A stretch of DNA of 64,000 nt, taken from assembly GCA_003550325.1 (NCBI GenBank), contig QKWP01000055.1, forward strand, positions 212,060 to 276,059. Direction: 5' to 3'. Within the stretch, counting starts at the first letter, position 1. The number at the start of each line of letters is the position of its first letter. This document shows, piece by piece, positions 32,690 to 44,811 of the stretch. Origin of the DNA: Gigaspora rosea. Lineage: Eukaryota > Glomeromycota > Glomeromycetes > Diversisporales > Gigasporaceae. The notes beneath the pieces were generated by a model that had not been told where the DNA came from, made no database searches, and saw nothing but the letters and a program-made list of their open reading frames with translations. Position numbers and translations under genes: made by a program.

Positions 32690-33660
32690 GTATATATGTT
32701 GTGTCCCGATTCCCGATTCGGAATCGGGTTGCCCCAGATGAGAATTTTGTAGCAAAATTAGGACTTTAGGTGACTTTAGGGTTAGGGTTAGGCTAGTGTT
32801 AGAGGTAGGATTAGGCCAGATTCCAAATTGGGTCAAATTCTTATCTGGTCAGCTATCGGTCAGCTATCATTGACTATCGACTACTAGCCGGCTATAGCCG
32901 ATAAATTACTTGATCAATTTCTTAATCAATTTTTCAATCAAACATATAAACAAGTGCCAATTAATTATATTTTATTATGTTATACAGTTATACATATTAG
33001 AGTACCCTAACCATGGCGAAAAAAAAGTTCGGGCCACATGCTGTAAACAGCCAATCAAAATAATCAAAATATTGAAGATCCGATCTACATTTCAAAACAA
33101 TCTAATTCTGGTCAAATTTGTAGATCATTTGGCATATTGGAGATGAGTTTAAAGCTCATCCAAGGCCAAATTTGACTTATTTTGACCGTCAAATTTCACT
33201 ATCACGTGATTTTTGGTCAATAAATAAGTGTAACGTAACACAAGCGGAAGATCAAAACAAACCGTTCGCTTTTTCAAATTTGAATAAGAAATCACCTTTC
33301 CGCTCTAACAAAAAATTCCTTGAGCAATTCTACTATATGTTTTGCTAACATCAAGCCCTATAGGAACCCTAGCACTAACTTAAAACGATCTTGAAGTTTT
33401 TTGGGCATAGTCACGTGACAGTGAAAAAGAGACAGCGATCTTGGGGAAGATGGAAGATGCTAGAGTATTTCTTTCAATAATTCTATATAATTTGTACACT
33501 TCATGATGAATTAAGTAATAATTATGATTTAATAGCCAGGAAATAAAAAATTTGATATCGGCTAACCGGTCAGTTAAGCCGTTATAGTCAACTACATCGA
33601 CTACGGCTATAGCTGATCAGCTAGCTGACTATTAGCTGACTGAACCCATCCCTAGACACA
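32690..33660. mobile_element. Composite of small inverted repeats
   Basis: TATATATGTTGTGTC at 32692 pairs with GACACAACATATATA at 33655. Inside are CGATTCCCGATTCGGAATCGG, then CAGCTATCGGTCAGCTATC at 32851 and the inverted TAGCTGATCAGCTAGCTGAC at 33608, and a copy of the shared module at 33305-33385. It probably represents one or two nested old elements. Boundaries are uncertain. No coding. Confidence 0.4.
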
Positions 33661-34090
33661 ACATATATATTTATTTATTTATAAAATAAATAATTTTTTT
33701 TGTTATTATAAAATTATCGTCGCCACAAGTGTCCTGTACAGTACATTTTTACCAATGATTTTGTTTATATGATGAGAAAATGTTGTATACTTTTTTTATC
33801 ATCACTATTTTCAAATTATAGGCTGTGAGAATATTTATGCATACAATGTACAAACTGTAATTATTTAATTGCTTGCTTGGAAAGCATGAGAGTGTGCATG
33901 AATTTAACCTTTTAAAGGTATGTGTTCGTGAATATTTAATATGTATTAGCATACTATAATAATTGATGTTGCTAAATTTAGTAGAGTAAATGCAAACTTG
34001 GAAAATCAACATTTCTGATTTCAGTGTTCTATCTTGTTATCAAGTGGATCATTAAATCAAAACGGATCTAATGTTGTTAGCCGAAATTGT
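33661..34090. other. Noncoding stretch
   Basis: No recognisable gene. The short minus-strand frame at 33749-34012 has no family features. Confidence 0.4.
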
Positions 34091-34225
34091 TTTATGCTTG
34101 TAGAAATATTTCGACATTTGATATTTAGACTGCCGAAATGTCTAAATATTATCGAAATTCTAAATTATGCCGAAATGTCTAAATAATGTCAAAATGTCTA
34201 AATAATGTCGAAATGTCTAAATTAA
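34090..34225. repeat. CGAAATGTCTAAATTA minisatellite
   Basis: Six to seven imperfect units of about 17-20 bp built on GTCGAAATGTCTAAATAAT. Related TTTAGACATTTAGTC units are at 35925-36080. Confidence 0.75.
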
Positions 34226-34256
34226 GAAATATAAGAGAAGTGAGGGTATTGTGAAC

Positions 34257-34800
34257 GGGGGGTATTGTGGACAGGGCCGATATCTTACAATCTAGTGATC
34301 AGAATTGGATGATTTTTATACCATTCGAATCAGCTCAGAGAGACGAATCGAATGGTATAAAAATCACCCAATTCTGATTACTAGATCACAAGATATTGTT
34401 ATTAATGCAAAATATAAATTTTTATATATATTTGAATTTAATTAGTAAATCTGCAATTTTTTGCATAATAAATTTTAATTATCTTGGGATCCCATGATTA
34501 GATTTTAATGATTTTGTACTTGTTAGAATCGTCTCACTAAGACAGTCATTTTATAGTAAAATCATCCAAAACGGGCCAGTAGATCAAAAATTATCCACTG
34601 TGTCCTCTAAAATTTGGTTTTTATGTTCTATTTTGTGTACTAATTATTTATATCAAAACTATATATAATATAAAGATTTTTTTACAGTAATTTATTCTTT
34701 ATTAAGCATAGTTCAAATAATAAAAATTGTATAAAAATCTATTTGATTATTAAAAAGTCTTATTAGTAGAAACTTTAACCTGTCTACAATACCCCCATCT
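34257..34800. mobile_element. TIR element with GGGGGTATTGTGGACAGG end
   Basis: GGGGGGTATTGTGGACAGGG (34257-34276) is matched inverted by CCTGTCTACAATACCCCC (34778-34795). It contains the hairpin at 34278-34396 and a further CTAAGACAGTC copy near 34530. No coding. Confidence 0.6.
34278..34396. repeat. 119-bp hairpin (CCATTCGAATCAGCTC family)
   Basis: GATATCTTACAATCTAGTGA at the left is the approximate inverse of TACTAGATCACAAGATAT at the right. The pairing continues through GAATTGG..GATTTTTATACCATTCG. This is the cleanest copy of the family also seen at 5970-6235. Confidence 0.72.
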
Positions 34801-36763
34801 CCATTATATGAAAAAACATATAGTAATAGGTTCACTATCCAAACAAGCTCTAGCGTTCTTACTTTAACATCAATACCTCTAGTCTAGAACTAATTATTTG
34901 AACCTATACCAATCAACTTACACATAAACTACTGACCTCTCAGTTCTAAAATTTTCTAAACCCCAAGGTTCTTAACTATATGAAAACACAAACATAAAAA
35001 AGATATCTAACATACGCCCATATAGCTAAAGAGAATCGGCGCATCATCCTGCATTATCTGTTTCAGGTCCCTGCATTGCCATTGCAAATGCGGAACTGTA
35101 TGTAAATATCACGAAGTAGGGATGCGAATCGATTCTAAAAATCAAAATCGATGATCAAAACCTTAAAATCGGTTTAGAATCAATGATTGAATTCTAAATC
35201 TTTATAGTTATTATTTATTGTATTGAGTGGCCTGATTAGATTATATTTTTTTATTATTTAATACTATAAGTTATTAGGTTTTACAAATAATATGAAGCAA
35301 TATACAAAGTTTTCTGGTTGTTTTAAAGCTATACCAGAGCTTATTGTGCTTTGCAAAAATGTGTGACCTCTGCAGATCGCGGTATCATTTAAAATCATGA
35401 GAAATCGGCTGATTTTTCAATTTTTGAAGAATTTTAAAGATTTCAGATAAAACATAAATGTTTTTGATGAAAATGATGATCAATAGGGAATTAAAATTTT
35501 TCACTATCATTACCGTGTAAATCACAGGATCACACTTTTTTGCAAAACGCTATAATTAAATAAAATCTTCATATTTACAACAGATTTGCACTTTAAGACA
35601 AATTATATAAATAATAATACGTATTTTAATAACAAACATAGACATTATAAAATGGTTACCAGTAAGTATAAACTATCAGTTTAAGTTTAAATTAAATAAT
35701 GCGCATTAACAACAAATACAGCCATTAGAAATGGCTAAGTACAAAATATAGGTTTAATATTTTAATAATATGTGATTTAATAATAAACACTATATTTAAA
35801 AGCATAGAAAATTTATTAAAATTTTAGACTTCTAAATAGATAATATAAAACAATTATATACTATGCTACATGCATATATACATATATAATAGTTTTATTG
35901 TTTATTTTAATTTAGACATTTAGTCATATAGTATTATATTTAGTCAACTATTTAGGCATTTAGTCACATAGTATTTAATTAGTCATCTATTTAGACATTT
36001 AGACAAATTTAGACTTTTGATATTTTGAAAAAAATAATGCCATATTGAAATATATTTAAACACTAATTGTCTAAATAGTTGACTAAATTAAGTATTTCAA
36101 CCAACAATATTAAACGGATCTTTAGAATACTGATGTAATGGCAATCACTATCAGCAATTAAATAACAACTATGAGAAAATAAATTACAGAATTAGATATT
36201 GCATTTTAAAAGTTAGACTAACAATTTTATATGACACAAAATATAGGAGCAAGTGTTATATCAGATGTGAAGATATAATATTCGAAGTTTCTATATATAT
36301 TCACATCCTTGCTTTGCTATATGCATTTATCTAATAAGATACAAGATTTTGCGCACGAATGCCATTTAAATTGCAGTATAACTATACACTACATGAAATC
36401 TTCAATATCACTCTGTTCCTAGTATGAAGCTTTCATACTAAATATGAAATATATAAATTTGTATTAGCATTTATCACAAGTATAATATGTACCATTAAAG
36501 TTGTTATTAGAGCAAAATTCTGGAACAACTCAGGTTATACTCTAGTTTAAAGATAGAGTGTGTTGAGATCTCAAGAAATATAATAACCTAGAGCAAAATT
36601 ATTACTTAAAACCCAGGTTGCTCCACATATGGAATGATCTGGAGCAATCCCGGGTAGTGATCGTACCCTAGGGTACAATAGCTGGTTAACTGTTAGGCTA
36701 TCCGGATACCCGAATTATAGAACTGATAAACAGATAAATTATTGAGGTATCCGGTTAACTTAA
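34801..36763. other. Noncoding stretch with minor repeats
   Basis: Contains AATCGAT-type runs near 35125-35190, a TTTAGTCATATAG / GTCTAAATAGTTGAC inverted repeat at 35925-36085, and CCCAGGTTGCTCCACATA at 36602, which recurs as CCTGGGTTGCTCCATAC at 38787. No gene. Confidence 0.45.
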
Positions 36764-37154
36764 GGGTAGAGTGTAATGATGTTATTTCTATTATGAAACT
36801 TATTGTTATGATCATTGGTAATACAAAATTACTAATACTAATATGAGATCGAATATTCTAGATATTTTGTTTACTATTAAAAACTGGTTTTAACTTGTTT
36901 TGTTCCGTTGCAAAAAAAATTTCTGTTACAACTATTGCTAACTTCTTGACATATTTTTTAAAAAAATTAAATATAAACTATTAAATTTTTTACATCGAAA
37001 TGAAATTCAGATATTGAAAATACTATAAATCTATTTTTTTTTCGATGTAAACAAAATGCATTTTATTTAACTATAGTAGAAAGATTTTTGTATGCTGTGA
37101 TACATAATACAGCAATTTTACTATTATTGAAAATGATCGACATACATTCTACCC
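36764..37154. mobile_element. TTAA-flanked miniature element (piggyBac-like), copy 2
   Basis: GGGTAGAGTGTAATGATG at the left pairs with TACATTCTACCC at the right. TTAA is on both sides (36760-36763, 37155-37158). The terminal ten bases equal those of 15613-16054. Confidence 0.7.
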
Positions 37155-37334
37155 TTAAGATATAATATAGGATAATATAGGGTAAAATACAATTATAATA
37201 AAAATTTTAATTTGCGTATTATTCATATACTAGCATCACTCAGTGTAAAACTTGTCTACATCATAAATTTAAATAAGAACATGATTTTAATTTTTTGTTT
37301 GTTTATTATTTTTATTTAATAGGTGATATAAATC

Positions 37335-37647
37335 GGGTTTGGGTCAAAATCCCGACAAACAAAATCCCGACAGGTCATAATCCCGACAAAAAAATCCCGA
37401 CAGTCAAAAATCCTGACAATCAAAAAAAGCTTTTCTTGAGCAACTTTACTATAAAATCAACTAAACCAAACTCTAACCCAGGCGCTTACCCTAACCCTAT
37501 CCTAGGCACTCACCTAACCCTAACCTAACTTAAATAAATTTAATGATTTCTTTGTTGTCGGGATTGTCGGGATTTTTATTGTCGGGATTTTTTTGTCGGG
37601 ATTATGACCTGTCGGGATTCTGTTTGTTGGGATTTTGACCCGCTCCC
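37335..37647. mobile_element. hAT-like miniature element built of AATCCCGACA units
   Basis: The flanks are TATAAATC on both sides (37327-37334 and 37648-37655), a perfect 8-bp duplication. Ends are GGGTTTGGGTCAAAATCCC and GGGATTTTGACCCGCTCCC. Each arm is about 90 bp made of five AATCCCGACA units in opposite orientation. The centre carries the shared module (TTGAGCAACTTTACTATA, then CTAACCCAGG...CCCTAACCCTA). The perfect duplication indicates a recent insertion. Confidence 0.85.
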
Positions 37648-39174
37648 TATAAATCAATTACACTTTAAACTTATACTGGCTTTTAGTTTTTTGTAAGTAT
37701 AATAATAATAATTATTATATTATATATATGAATACAGTAAGTATTTACTTTATGTTTTTATTACATACTTTATACAGTACAGAATACTATTAGGGGAGTA
37801 ACAAAAATCAGGTGATTTTTTAGGGGGGGAGGGGGGTAAAAAAAGTTGAAATTATATATAAGAACCTGACTATTTATATATTGAGGAAGAGGGAGGGGGG
37901 TAGGCCTCTGATAAAAAATAATCAGGTGATTAATGACACTGCCCTTATTGTTCTATATCATTCTGAATTGACATGTGTTCTTTCTCGATTTTCATCTTTC
38001 TTGATTTTCTTATTGTTCTACATCATTTCTGAATTGACATGTGTTCTTTCTCAATTTTCATCTTGTATGCAGATCATATAATAAATTACTGACAATAATT
38101 ACTTATTGTTGCGTTCTTTCTCGATTTTTAACGATTGTTAAATGCACAGCAATGTAATAAATTACTGATAATAATTACTTATTAATAATTACATTGATTT
38201 TTTTCATTAATATATATAAAGATTATTCTTTTATTGTTTCATCATTATTTTTTTGTATTGGCGTAACAGAAGAACTTCTCATGCCTAAACAAAATAGGAA
38301 TAACTTGGAGGTGCAAGTTTTTTATGTCGAAAAAAATAAATTTATGTTTGTTTAAAAAAAATTTAGTAATTATCTTCTAGACATACACCAAACCAGATTT
38401 CTGCTGTTGCCGAAAAACATGTGTTCATACACAGAGATGTAAAAATTATTAATTACATTTTTAAATATATATGAATATTGGAACTATTCTTTTAATATAT
38501 GAAAAGTTGGCATTTAATATTTAGACGAGCATATAGTGATTCATTTTTATTTGTTTTGATTTATTTATTTATTTATTTTTCTAATTTTTTTTACTTTATT
38601 ATTATAGAGTTACTTTATTTGATTTATGCATTAATACTGTATATATAAATCAGCAATCATATAAATATTTTATCCAGATATAACTGTTATCCTTTTATTT
38701 GAATAGAATATAAAACCGGTTATTAAATTTTGTTAAAGGTTACAACCTTTCAGATAAAAAGTTAGCTGCGTACGAGCACTAATCCTGGGTTGCTCCATAC
38801 GGATTATCTTGCGTGAAATTAAAACTAGCGCATCTACAATTACGCATGTATTGATTTAATAGTTAAATTGTATAACACAATTATGCGATACACAAAATTT
38901 ATATTATAGATTTTACCTAGTATATACATGAGAACAAAATTGTTTCGGGTTCTAAAACCCGAAATTAAAATTTGAAGACGAAATTGTTTTTGACCTTTTT
39001 ACTTGAAAGACGAAATTATTTGATATTTTTTTTAAATAGACGAAATTATAAGGAACATATCTATATAAATTTTATTTGCATTTCCTTACAAAAAATTTTA
39101 ATTTTCTCTAATGAAGACGAAATAGGCTGTTTTTAAAAATCAATTTCGGTGGCATCACTAATCTAGTATAAAAT
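37648..39174. other. Noncoding stretch with a 66-bp tandem pair
   Basis: At 37945-38065 two units share GAATTGACATGTGTTCTTTC and TTATTGTTCTA. G-runs (GGGGGGGAGGGGGG) are near 37825 and GACGAAATTATTTG repeats near 38975-39055. No gene recognised. The ORF at 37881-38081 is only a read-through of the repeat. Confidence 0.45.
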
Positions 39175-39316
39175 ATATATCTAATAATTAACAGATAATC
39201 TAGATAGTTATCCAGATAATGGAATTTTGAACAGATATAGATAACAGATAATGTTTTCTTTCAACAGATAATTATCTTTAGATAAACAGATTATCTAGAT
39301 CCGAACACTAACTTAG
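39175..39316 (-). repeat. TTAGTGTTCGGATC / GATAATTATC repeat, right member
   Basis: Read on the minus strand it starts GTTAGTGTTCGGATCTAGAT and continues with AGATAATTATCTGTTGAA. This is the inverted partner of 32337-32470. It may be the opposite end of one 7-kb element or an independent copy. Confidence 0.6.
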
Positions 39317-39394
39317 TAAGGTCTTGTTGTATTAATTTACTTATATATAAAGGCTAAAAGTAATGCAGTAAAGAAAAATTGTAATATGTGCATA

Positions 39395-41945
39395 CCTTCA
39401 TTAGGATAAACCATAAAAATTCTTCCAATACAGTCACCATATTTGCATTTTTTCTATCTTTTTACTGATTTATCCCATGTATAATGAGAGGAAAATTCAT
39501 GATAAAGCAAATTGGTTGCAGTTGGATCTTGGTATTTGTTTTAAAATATTCAGTAAGTGTTGTGCATTGATTTCTATCATCATTAATTATTTCTGATAGA
39601 TTTCTATTTTCTTTGAATACAACATTTTGTTGGTTAGGAAGATGTATTTGTAATTATATAATAGCAGGCTTCATTCCACTCATATCAAATTCTAGTATTC
39701 TTCACATAGCTTCTGGAGCTAAGACCCAACCAATGGCCTTTTGTAAAATTTTTAATTTTATCTATTATAACTTTATGGTGAAATTGTTCTTTAGCAACCT
39801 TAATTATTGTTTTGTCATAACCCTTATATATGTATATGAATAAATATTTAATTGCTTTTATACTAGCACATACTTCAATATTGATATGGCAATCATATTT
39901 TGTACAGAGATAAGTGTATATAGAACAACCCATTGATTATTTAATTTAATAAGTTGACTTTCTATTTTTAATTCAATATGGTGATTATCTTGTCGTCGAC
40001 GATATAAGGGAAATAAATTATTTCCTTGAATAGTAATATTCTGAAATTGTTTAGAATATCCTTTAGAGCAAATCTTTTTTCCTGTACCATCATCAGTTAT
40101 ACATGAAGCATTAGAGTTGTATACTTCACATGGTCCATGAATCATATTTTTAACAACTGTAGCATATGTTTTGGGATTGATAAGTAGATCAGGTATTTCA
40201 GCACTAATTACAGAATCATAATTATTAGGAGTTCTTAATTTATCTTCAGGAAGAAGTATAATAAAGATATGTGCATGTGGAAGACCTCTTTTTTGGAATT
40301 CAATTACATATACATAGGCAACAACACGACCAAATATACCACGTTCAAAAAGGTCTTTTTCAACTCTTGAAACTTTTTATAAAAAATTTGTGCTAAACAA
40401 TAATAATAGGTTAAAATTAATGTTATAAATAAATAAATAAAAAATTAAATAGAACTTACCAGTAATATCAGGTCGATCTTGGGCTTTTTGTCCAGGAAAC
40501 AATAATGAATTAATTATTGGCCATTTTGGATTGCAGATTATAGTAATAATAAAATCTGGTCTTCCAAGATGTAGCAATGCTATAGCATCTTAATATTATT
40601 GTATCATATCACGAGGTCCTCCAATAATGTTGAAGGAAGCACAATTCTACGACCAACTCATCTTGGATTATTATCACCTTGCAAAACAGTATTCTGAAGG
40701 CCCTAATATAGTTCATTTCATATTTTATCCTAGTTATAGTAGTGGTAGCTTAATCGAGTTGACTCAATTTTAACATACATGTCAACAACATATTGATGGA
40801 AGAGATAGCCTGTATGAAGAAGCATATTTGTTGATTGTGCTCGAATTTGGAGTCTATATGCATAATATTCCATAGTGCTTACAAATTTTCTATAATGTAC
40901 TATATTATTAAAAGTACTATCATAGTTTCTATCATTTATGTTTTCTATATTTTGAGAAGTATAAGGTACATCTTTATATGAAACTGAGTATGGTGACCAT
41001 TCTTGTTCACCATAAGGAAAAAGGAGTGGATAAGCCAAAGGATCATAACATCCATCAATTTCAGAGATCTGAATCAGTTGTTTCTTATGTGTATGCAATA
41101 TAATGTCTCGTTTCTGTATTTATTAGATGATATGTCATCATCAAGCCAAATTGCTGCTACCTGAGATGCAGTTGGAATATTATAAGTCCTCTGATCAAGT
41201 CCAGAAATATTATTGTAAATAATTAAGGATAGATTTCTTAAATTAACTAATGGTAAATTAGAAATATAATGAAAATTGATGACATATGGGTTTATTTCAT
41301 CAAGCATAGTTTTTAATACTTGGCTAACATTAACATCAAGATCAGAATCAGGAATTACATTCGCTCAATAATTCAACTTATGATATGTATCATAATATAC
41401 ATTTGAAGATATTGTGGTTCAGAATTAGGTTCTGGTAATAGATAACCTATTCTGTGATGAAATAATCCTTGAACTCTGAAAGTGTAGCACTAGATTTTGT
41501 ATTAGCAGTTTCTGATCAAATTTAACACTGACGGAGATGAAAGTAAATGCTAAATTGTAAAGGTGAATTTTATTTCAAAAATTAATAGAGATATTATCTT
41601 GGCTCAAAAATAAATATTGCAATAGCAGGAGAACATTAGGTTAAGCTAAAATTACTTTCCTATTGAAACAGCACATTCTGGGGCTTTCAGAAGGTAGTTT
41701 TATTGCTTTGCAATAGTTACATACAGTTCCAGTGATTTTATTTGATGTGAAAATGAAAAGTTGTTCATATTTGTATTTTCATGAAAGTTACAGGCGATGT
41801 AAAGCAATTGAGAATTATTAATTTGATATTGGCGATTAGTATTGCATTACGTTGGTTTCGATGCTGGTTTTGTTCATTAGTTTCATTTGTCACTTTGTTT
41901 ATGCGTTTTCATGCAGCATCAGCTTTTTTAAACTCATGTCTTGTT
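39395..41945 (-). pseudogene. Decayed Helitron Rep (Helitron-like N domain) gene
   Basis: Minus-strand frames read through a full Helitron-like N domain in order: TGTVCNYCKAIKLPSESP (about 41690-41735), CYTFRVQGLFHHRIG (about 41450-41490), TYNIPTASQVAA (about 41150-41190), YDPLAYPLLFPYGE (about 41000-41050), YYAYRLQIRAQS (about 40850), GRPDFIITIICNPKWP (40500-40565), IEFQKRGLPHAHIFIILLP with the HUH-type HAH (about 40235-40300), MIHGPCEVYN (about 40115-40145), YRRRQDNHHIE (about 39975-40005), HINIEVCASIKAIKYL (about 39845-39895), EFDMSGMKPA and LQIHLPNQQ (about 39630-39690), IGRIFMVYPNEG (about 39395-39430). There are many frameshifts, and stop codons replace conserved residues (for example EAM-stop-RI where the family has EAMWRI). 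The helicase half is missing beyond 39395. Rep initiates rolling-circle transposition; this copy is dead. Confidence 0.88.
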
Positions 41946-42429
41946 AAATGACATGCGGTATGTGGCATAATAAAGTTGCAAATGACAATAACGAAATGAA
42001 TAAGAATGAAATAAAAATAAAATTTAATTAAATTTAAGGAACTTGCTAAAGTCATGACACAACGATTTGGCAAATCAATAATGATATAGAATTAATTAAT
42101 TAATTTATACATATATTTATATTTATATATTTACATATTTATACATTAAGTTTAAAGCTTTGAACTGAATGTTTTATTTCTTTACAATGACAAAATACAG
42201 CACTTACCAGAAACAGAGTTTTCCGTAATTGAAAATGAAGAGTATGGTTTACACAAATGTGAATTGACATTCATTCAAAATCTTGCATTTGGTTGGATGC
42301 CACAATTGGCTGTGATCTCCAAATATATAACATGGATAATTTTGGGTTGGTAATTACCTGTTTAAAACACTACCATGTGACTGTATATGATAGTTTATGG
42401 CTTATCGAAATGTTATTATAGTTATACTA
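41946..42429. other. Noncoding stretch
   Basis: AT-rich sequence between the Helitron Rep remnant and the tandem array. It may be old Helitron sequence. Nothing coding was recognised. Confidence 0.35.
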
Positions 42430-43560
42430 TTATATGTGTCAATGAGATATATTTCAAGTAAGTTCTGCAAGATAATTTTTTACAGTAATTTTACAATACA
42501 AGCTAATTCAACCTTAACCATATACTATTGCCAGAATAGCAAGTTCTATAACCAAATTTTTTTAAGTACCTTATAGTGTAAACTAACTCAACCTTATTCA
42601 CATGCTATATGACAGAATTTTTTACAGCAACTCTTGATATAAATTATAATAATTCAAATAAAACCAACCCAACTTTAACTGCATATTGTATTATTGAAAT
42701 ACAAGTAAATTCTGTATTTTTTATTAATTTTACAATGTTTACTAATTCAACATAACTATAAAACTGTGTGTTACCAGAATAGTGGTTCCTGTAATAAAAT
42801 TTTGTACAATAATTTACAATGGTAACTAATTCAACCTTACCAACATACTATGTGTTGTTGGAATAGCAAGTAAAAATTTTTCAGTAATTCTTATTAATAA
42901 AAATCATAATAATTTGAATCAAACCAACTCAACTATATTGCATTACCAAAATAGCAAGATTTGAAACAGAATTTTTTATAGTTAATTAAAAATAATTATA
43001 ATGCACTAACTCAACACATTGTGCTACCGGAATAGCAGATTCCATAATAAAACTTTTTATAGTAACTTATAATAGAAAACATGATATCACTAGAATAGTA
43101 AGCTCTGTAACAGAATTTTTTATGATGCCTTATTACATATAAAATTGCATTATTTCTAATGCAAATTAACTTAACCTTACCACATGTCATGTATCACCAG
43201 AATAGCAAGTAAAGAATTTTTATAAGCTCACAGTAAAAATTAATACAACCCTTATCAATACTATATTTCACCAGAATAATTAAGTTCGTTCTATAACAGA
43301 CTTTTTATAGTAGAAATTACAATAATTTTAATGAAACCTTAATCATGCACTATGTGTTGACAGAATAGCAAGATTTTTAACAGTGTCCTTTACAGCATAA
43401 TATTATAGAATTCATGATAACTCCAATGCAAACTGGCTTAACCTTAACTATATAACATGTATCACCAGGATAGTGGTGCTTTTGTAACATTTTTTACATT
43501 AATGCATAATAGAAAACATGATTTTTTATAGTGAAATTATTTAATTTCAATTTATACTAT
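42430..43560. repeat. Tandem array, unit about 110-130 bp, about nine degenerate copies
   Basis: Each unit reads roughly CCAGAATAGCAAGTTCTGTA, then ACAGAATTTTTTATAGTAA, TTACAATAAAAACTAATTCA and ACCTTAACCATATACTATGT. Starts are visible at about 42530, 42615, 42775, 42860, 42950, 43030, 43090, 43200, 43275, 43365 and 43465. A single diverged unit recurs at 53025-53100. The array ends 30 bp before a Helitron-type hairpin. Confidence 0.75.
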
Positions 43561-43590
43561 ATTTCACTACAAATGTAATGAATAAAATAG

Positions 43591-43621
43591 GGTGTCGCGT
43601 AAGCGCCACCTGTTATACTAG
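43591..43621 (+). mobile_element. Helitron-type 3' terminus (hairpin plus CTAG)
   Basis: GGTGTCGC / GCGCCACC forms an 8-bp stem with one mismatch around a GTAA loop (43591-43610). Seven bases later stands CTAG (43618-43621), followed by T. A short GC-rich hairpin just before CTRR is the diagnostic Helitron 3' end. The element would extend to the left and include the tandem array. Its orientation is opposite to the Rep remnant at 39395-41945, so the two belong to different insertions. Confidence 0.6.
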
Positions 43622-43935
43622 TCAATTATGTAAATCAAACCTATGTTAGATACATTGATCAATTTATTATGATCAAATTTTTATTGGCGAAATTAATGTA
43701 ATAGATTGAATATTATTTTATATTGTTTTAATTATAAAAAAAAAAGCAATATTCTAAAAGATTCACACGAGTATTGTACTTATTTTTTGTGTTTCTTTTG
43801 AACGAGAAATGTTCTTTAGAACCATTTCGAAGGTTCTATATTTAATTTTTTGCGATAGCTCTAAATAAGTTATAGTTTCGATATTTTTTTTTTATTTTAA
43901 TTAACAAAATTCAACTTATTCTATAAGACAAATAT

Positions 43936-44276
43936 TGGAGTGCTCCGTATTAAAAGGGCCCATTTTTACAATTTTTTGAAAAATGAGTTTTTATCAAATT
44001 CATGTAAATTTTGACATGACTGATATTTTTCAATTATTAATGAAAGTCGATTTGCATAATAAAAAATCAAGATAATGTAAAAAGAAAAATTACATGAGGC
44101 TGCGTAGAGCCAACACGTCACGAGATTATCCGATAGTCACATGCCGTCTTTAACCAATCAAAATAGTGAAATTTAATTAATCCCGGATCAGTCCGAAAAT
44201 CAAAACAAGTGGTTAAGCTCGATTATCTCAAAATGAGATAAATGTAAAAATGGGCCCTTTTAATACGGAGCACTCC
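43936..44276. mobile_element. 341-bp element with perfect 35-bp terminal inverted repeats
   Basis: TGGAGTGCTCCGTATTAAAA followed by GGGCCCATTTTTACA at the left is exactly mirrored at the right. Short AT flanks make the target duplication unclear (TA possible). No coding inside. Complete identity of the ends marks a young insertion. Confidence 0.82.
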
Positions 44277-44811
44277 ATATATCGATAAAAATTTTGAAAA
44301 TATAGTTTTATTCTTTAGCATTTTATAAACAATTCTTGAAAGTTTCAAGGTAATTCGATTTCTTGTTAATGAGTAGAATCGCTTTGAAATTTCAATTATT
44401 ATTAATATTATGTTCTTACCGTAATTACAGTTAAATATACAATCCGAATTTGAATAAATTTAATTGTTGTTTGTGTAACGTAAAAGTCTGTGATATGAAA
44501 ATGCTATAGTTATGATTTCTTAGTTGATGTTCCACCCTAGTAATGCTTTTTCATTCTAGCTACCAATGAGCTTAACTGCTACCAAACAATGTTACCTTTT
44601 TTTCCATTAATTGGATGAAAATAAAAATATTTAAAGAAATTGTACAATTTTTTTTTTTACTGTATTATAAAAAGACAGTGTCCTAAAACGAAAAGTTTCA
44701 ATAACTGTATTCGCAAAAAGACTAACATCCATAAAAAAAATATACTGTAGATCACGATTATTATAAACAGACGCATAAAAAACCTCTAATACGAATTTTT
44801 TCACTGATATC

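Noticed and set aside
32775..32805. Possible telomere repeats (TTAGGGTTAGGG)
   Set aside because: Only one to three units at many scattered sites. They belong to the internal module of miniature elements and not to a chromosome end.
42430..43560. Possible CRISPR array
   Set aside because: Units are contiguous, degenerate and without constant spacers, and the DNA is eukaryotic. No cas genes.
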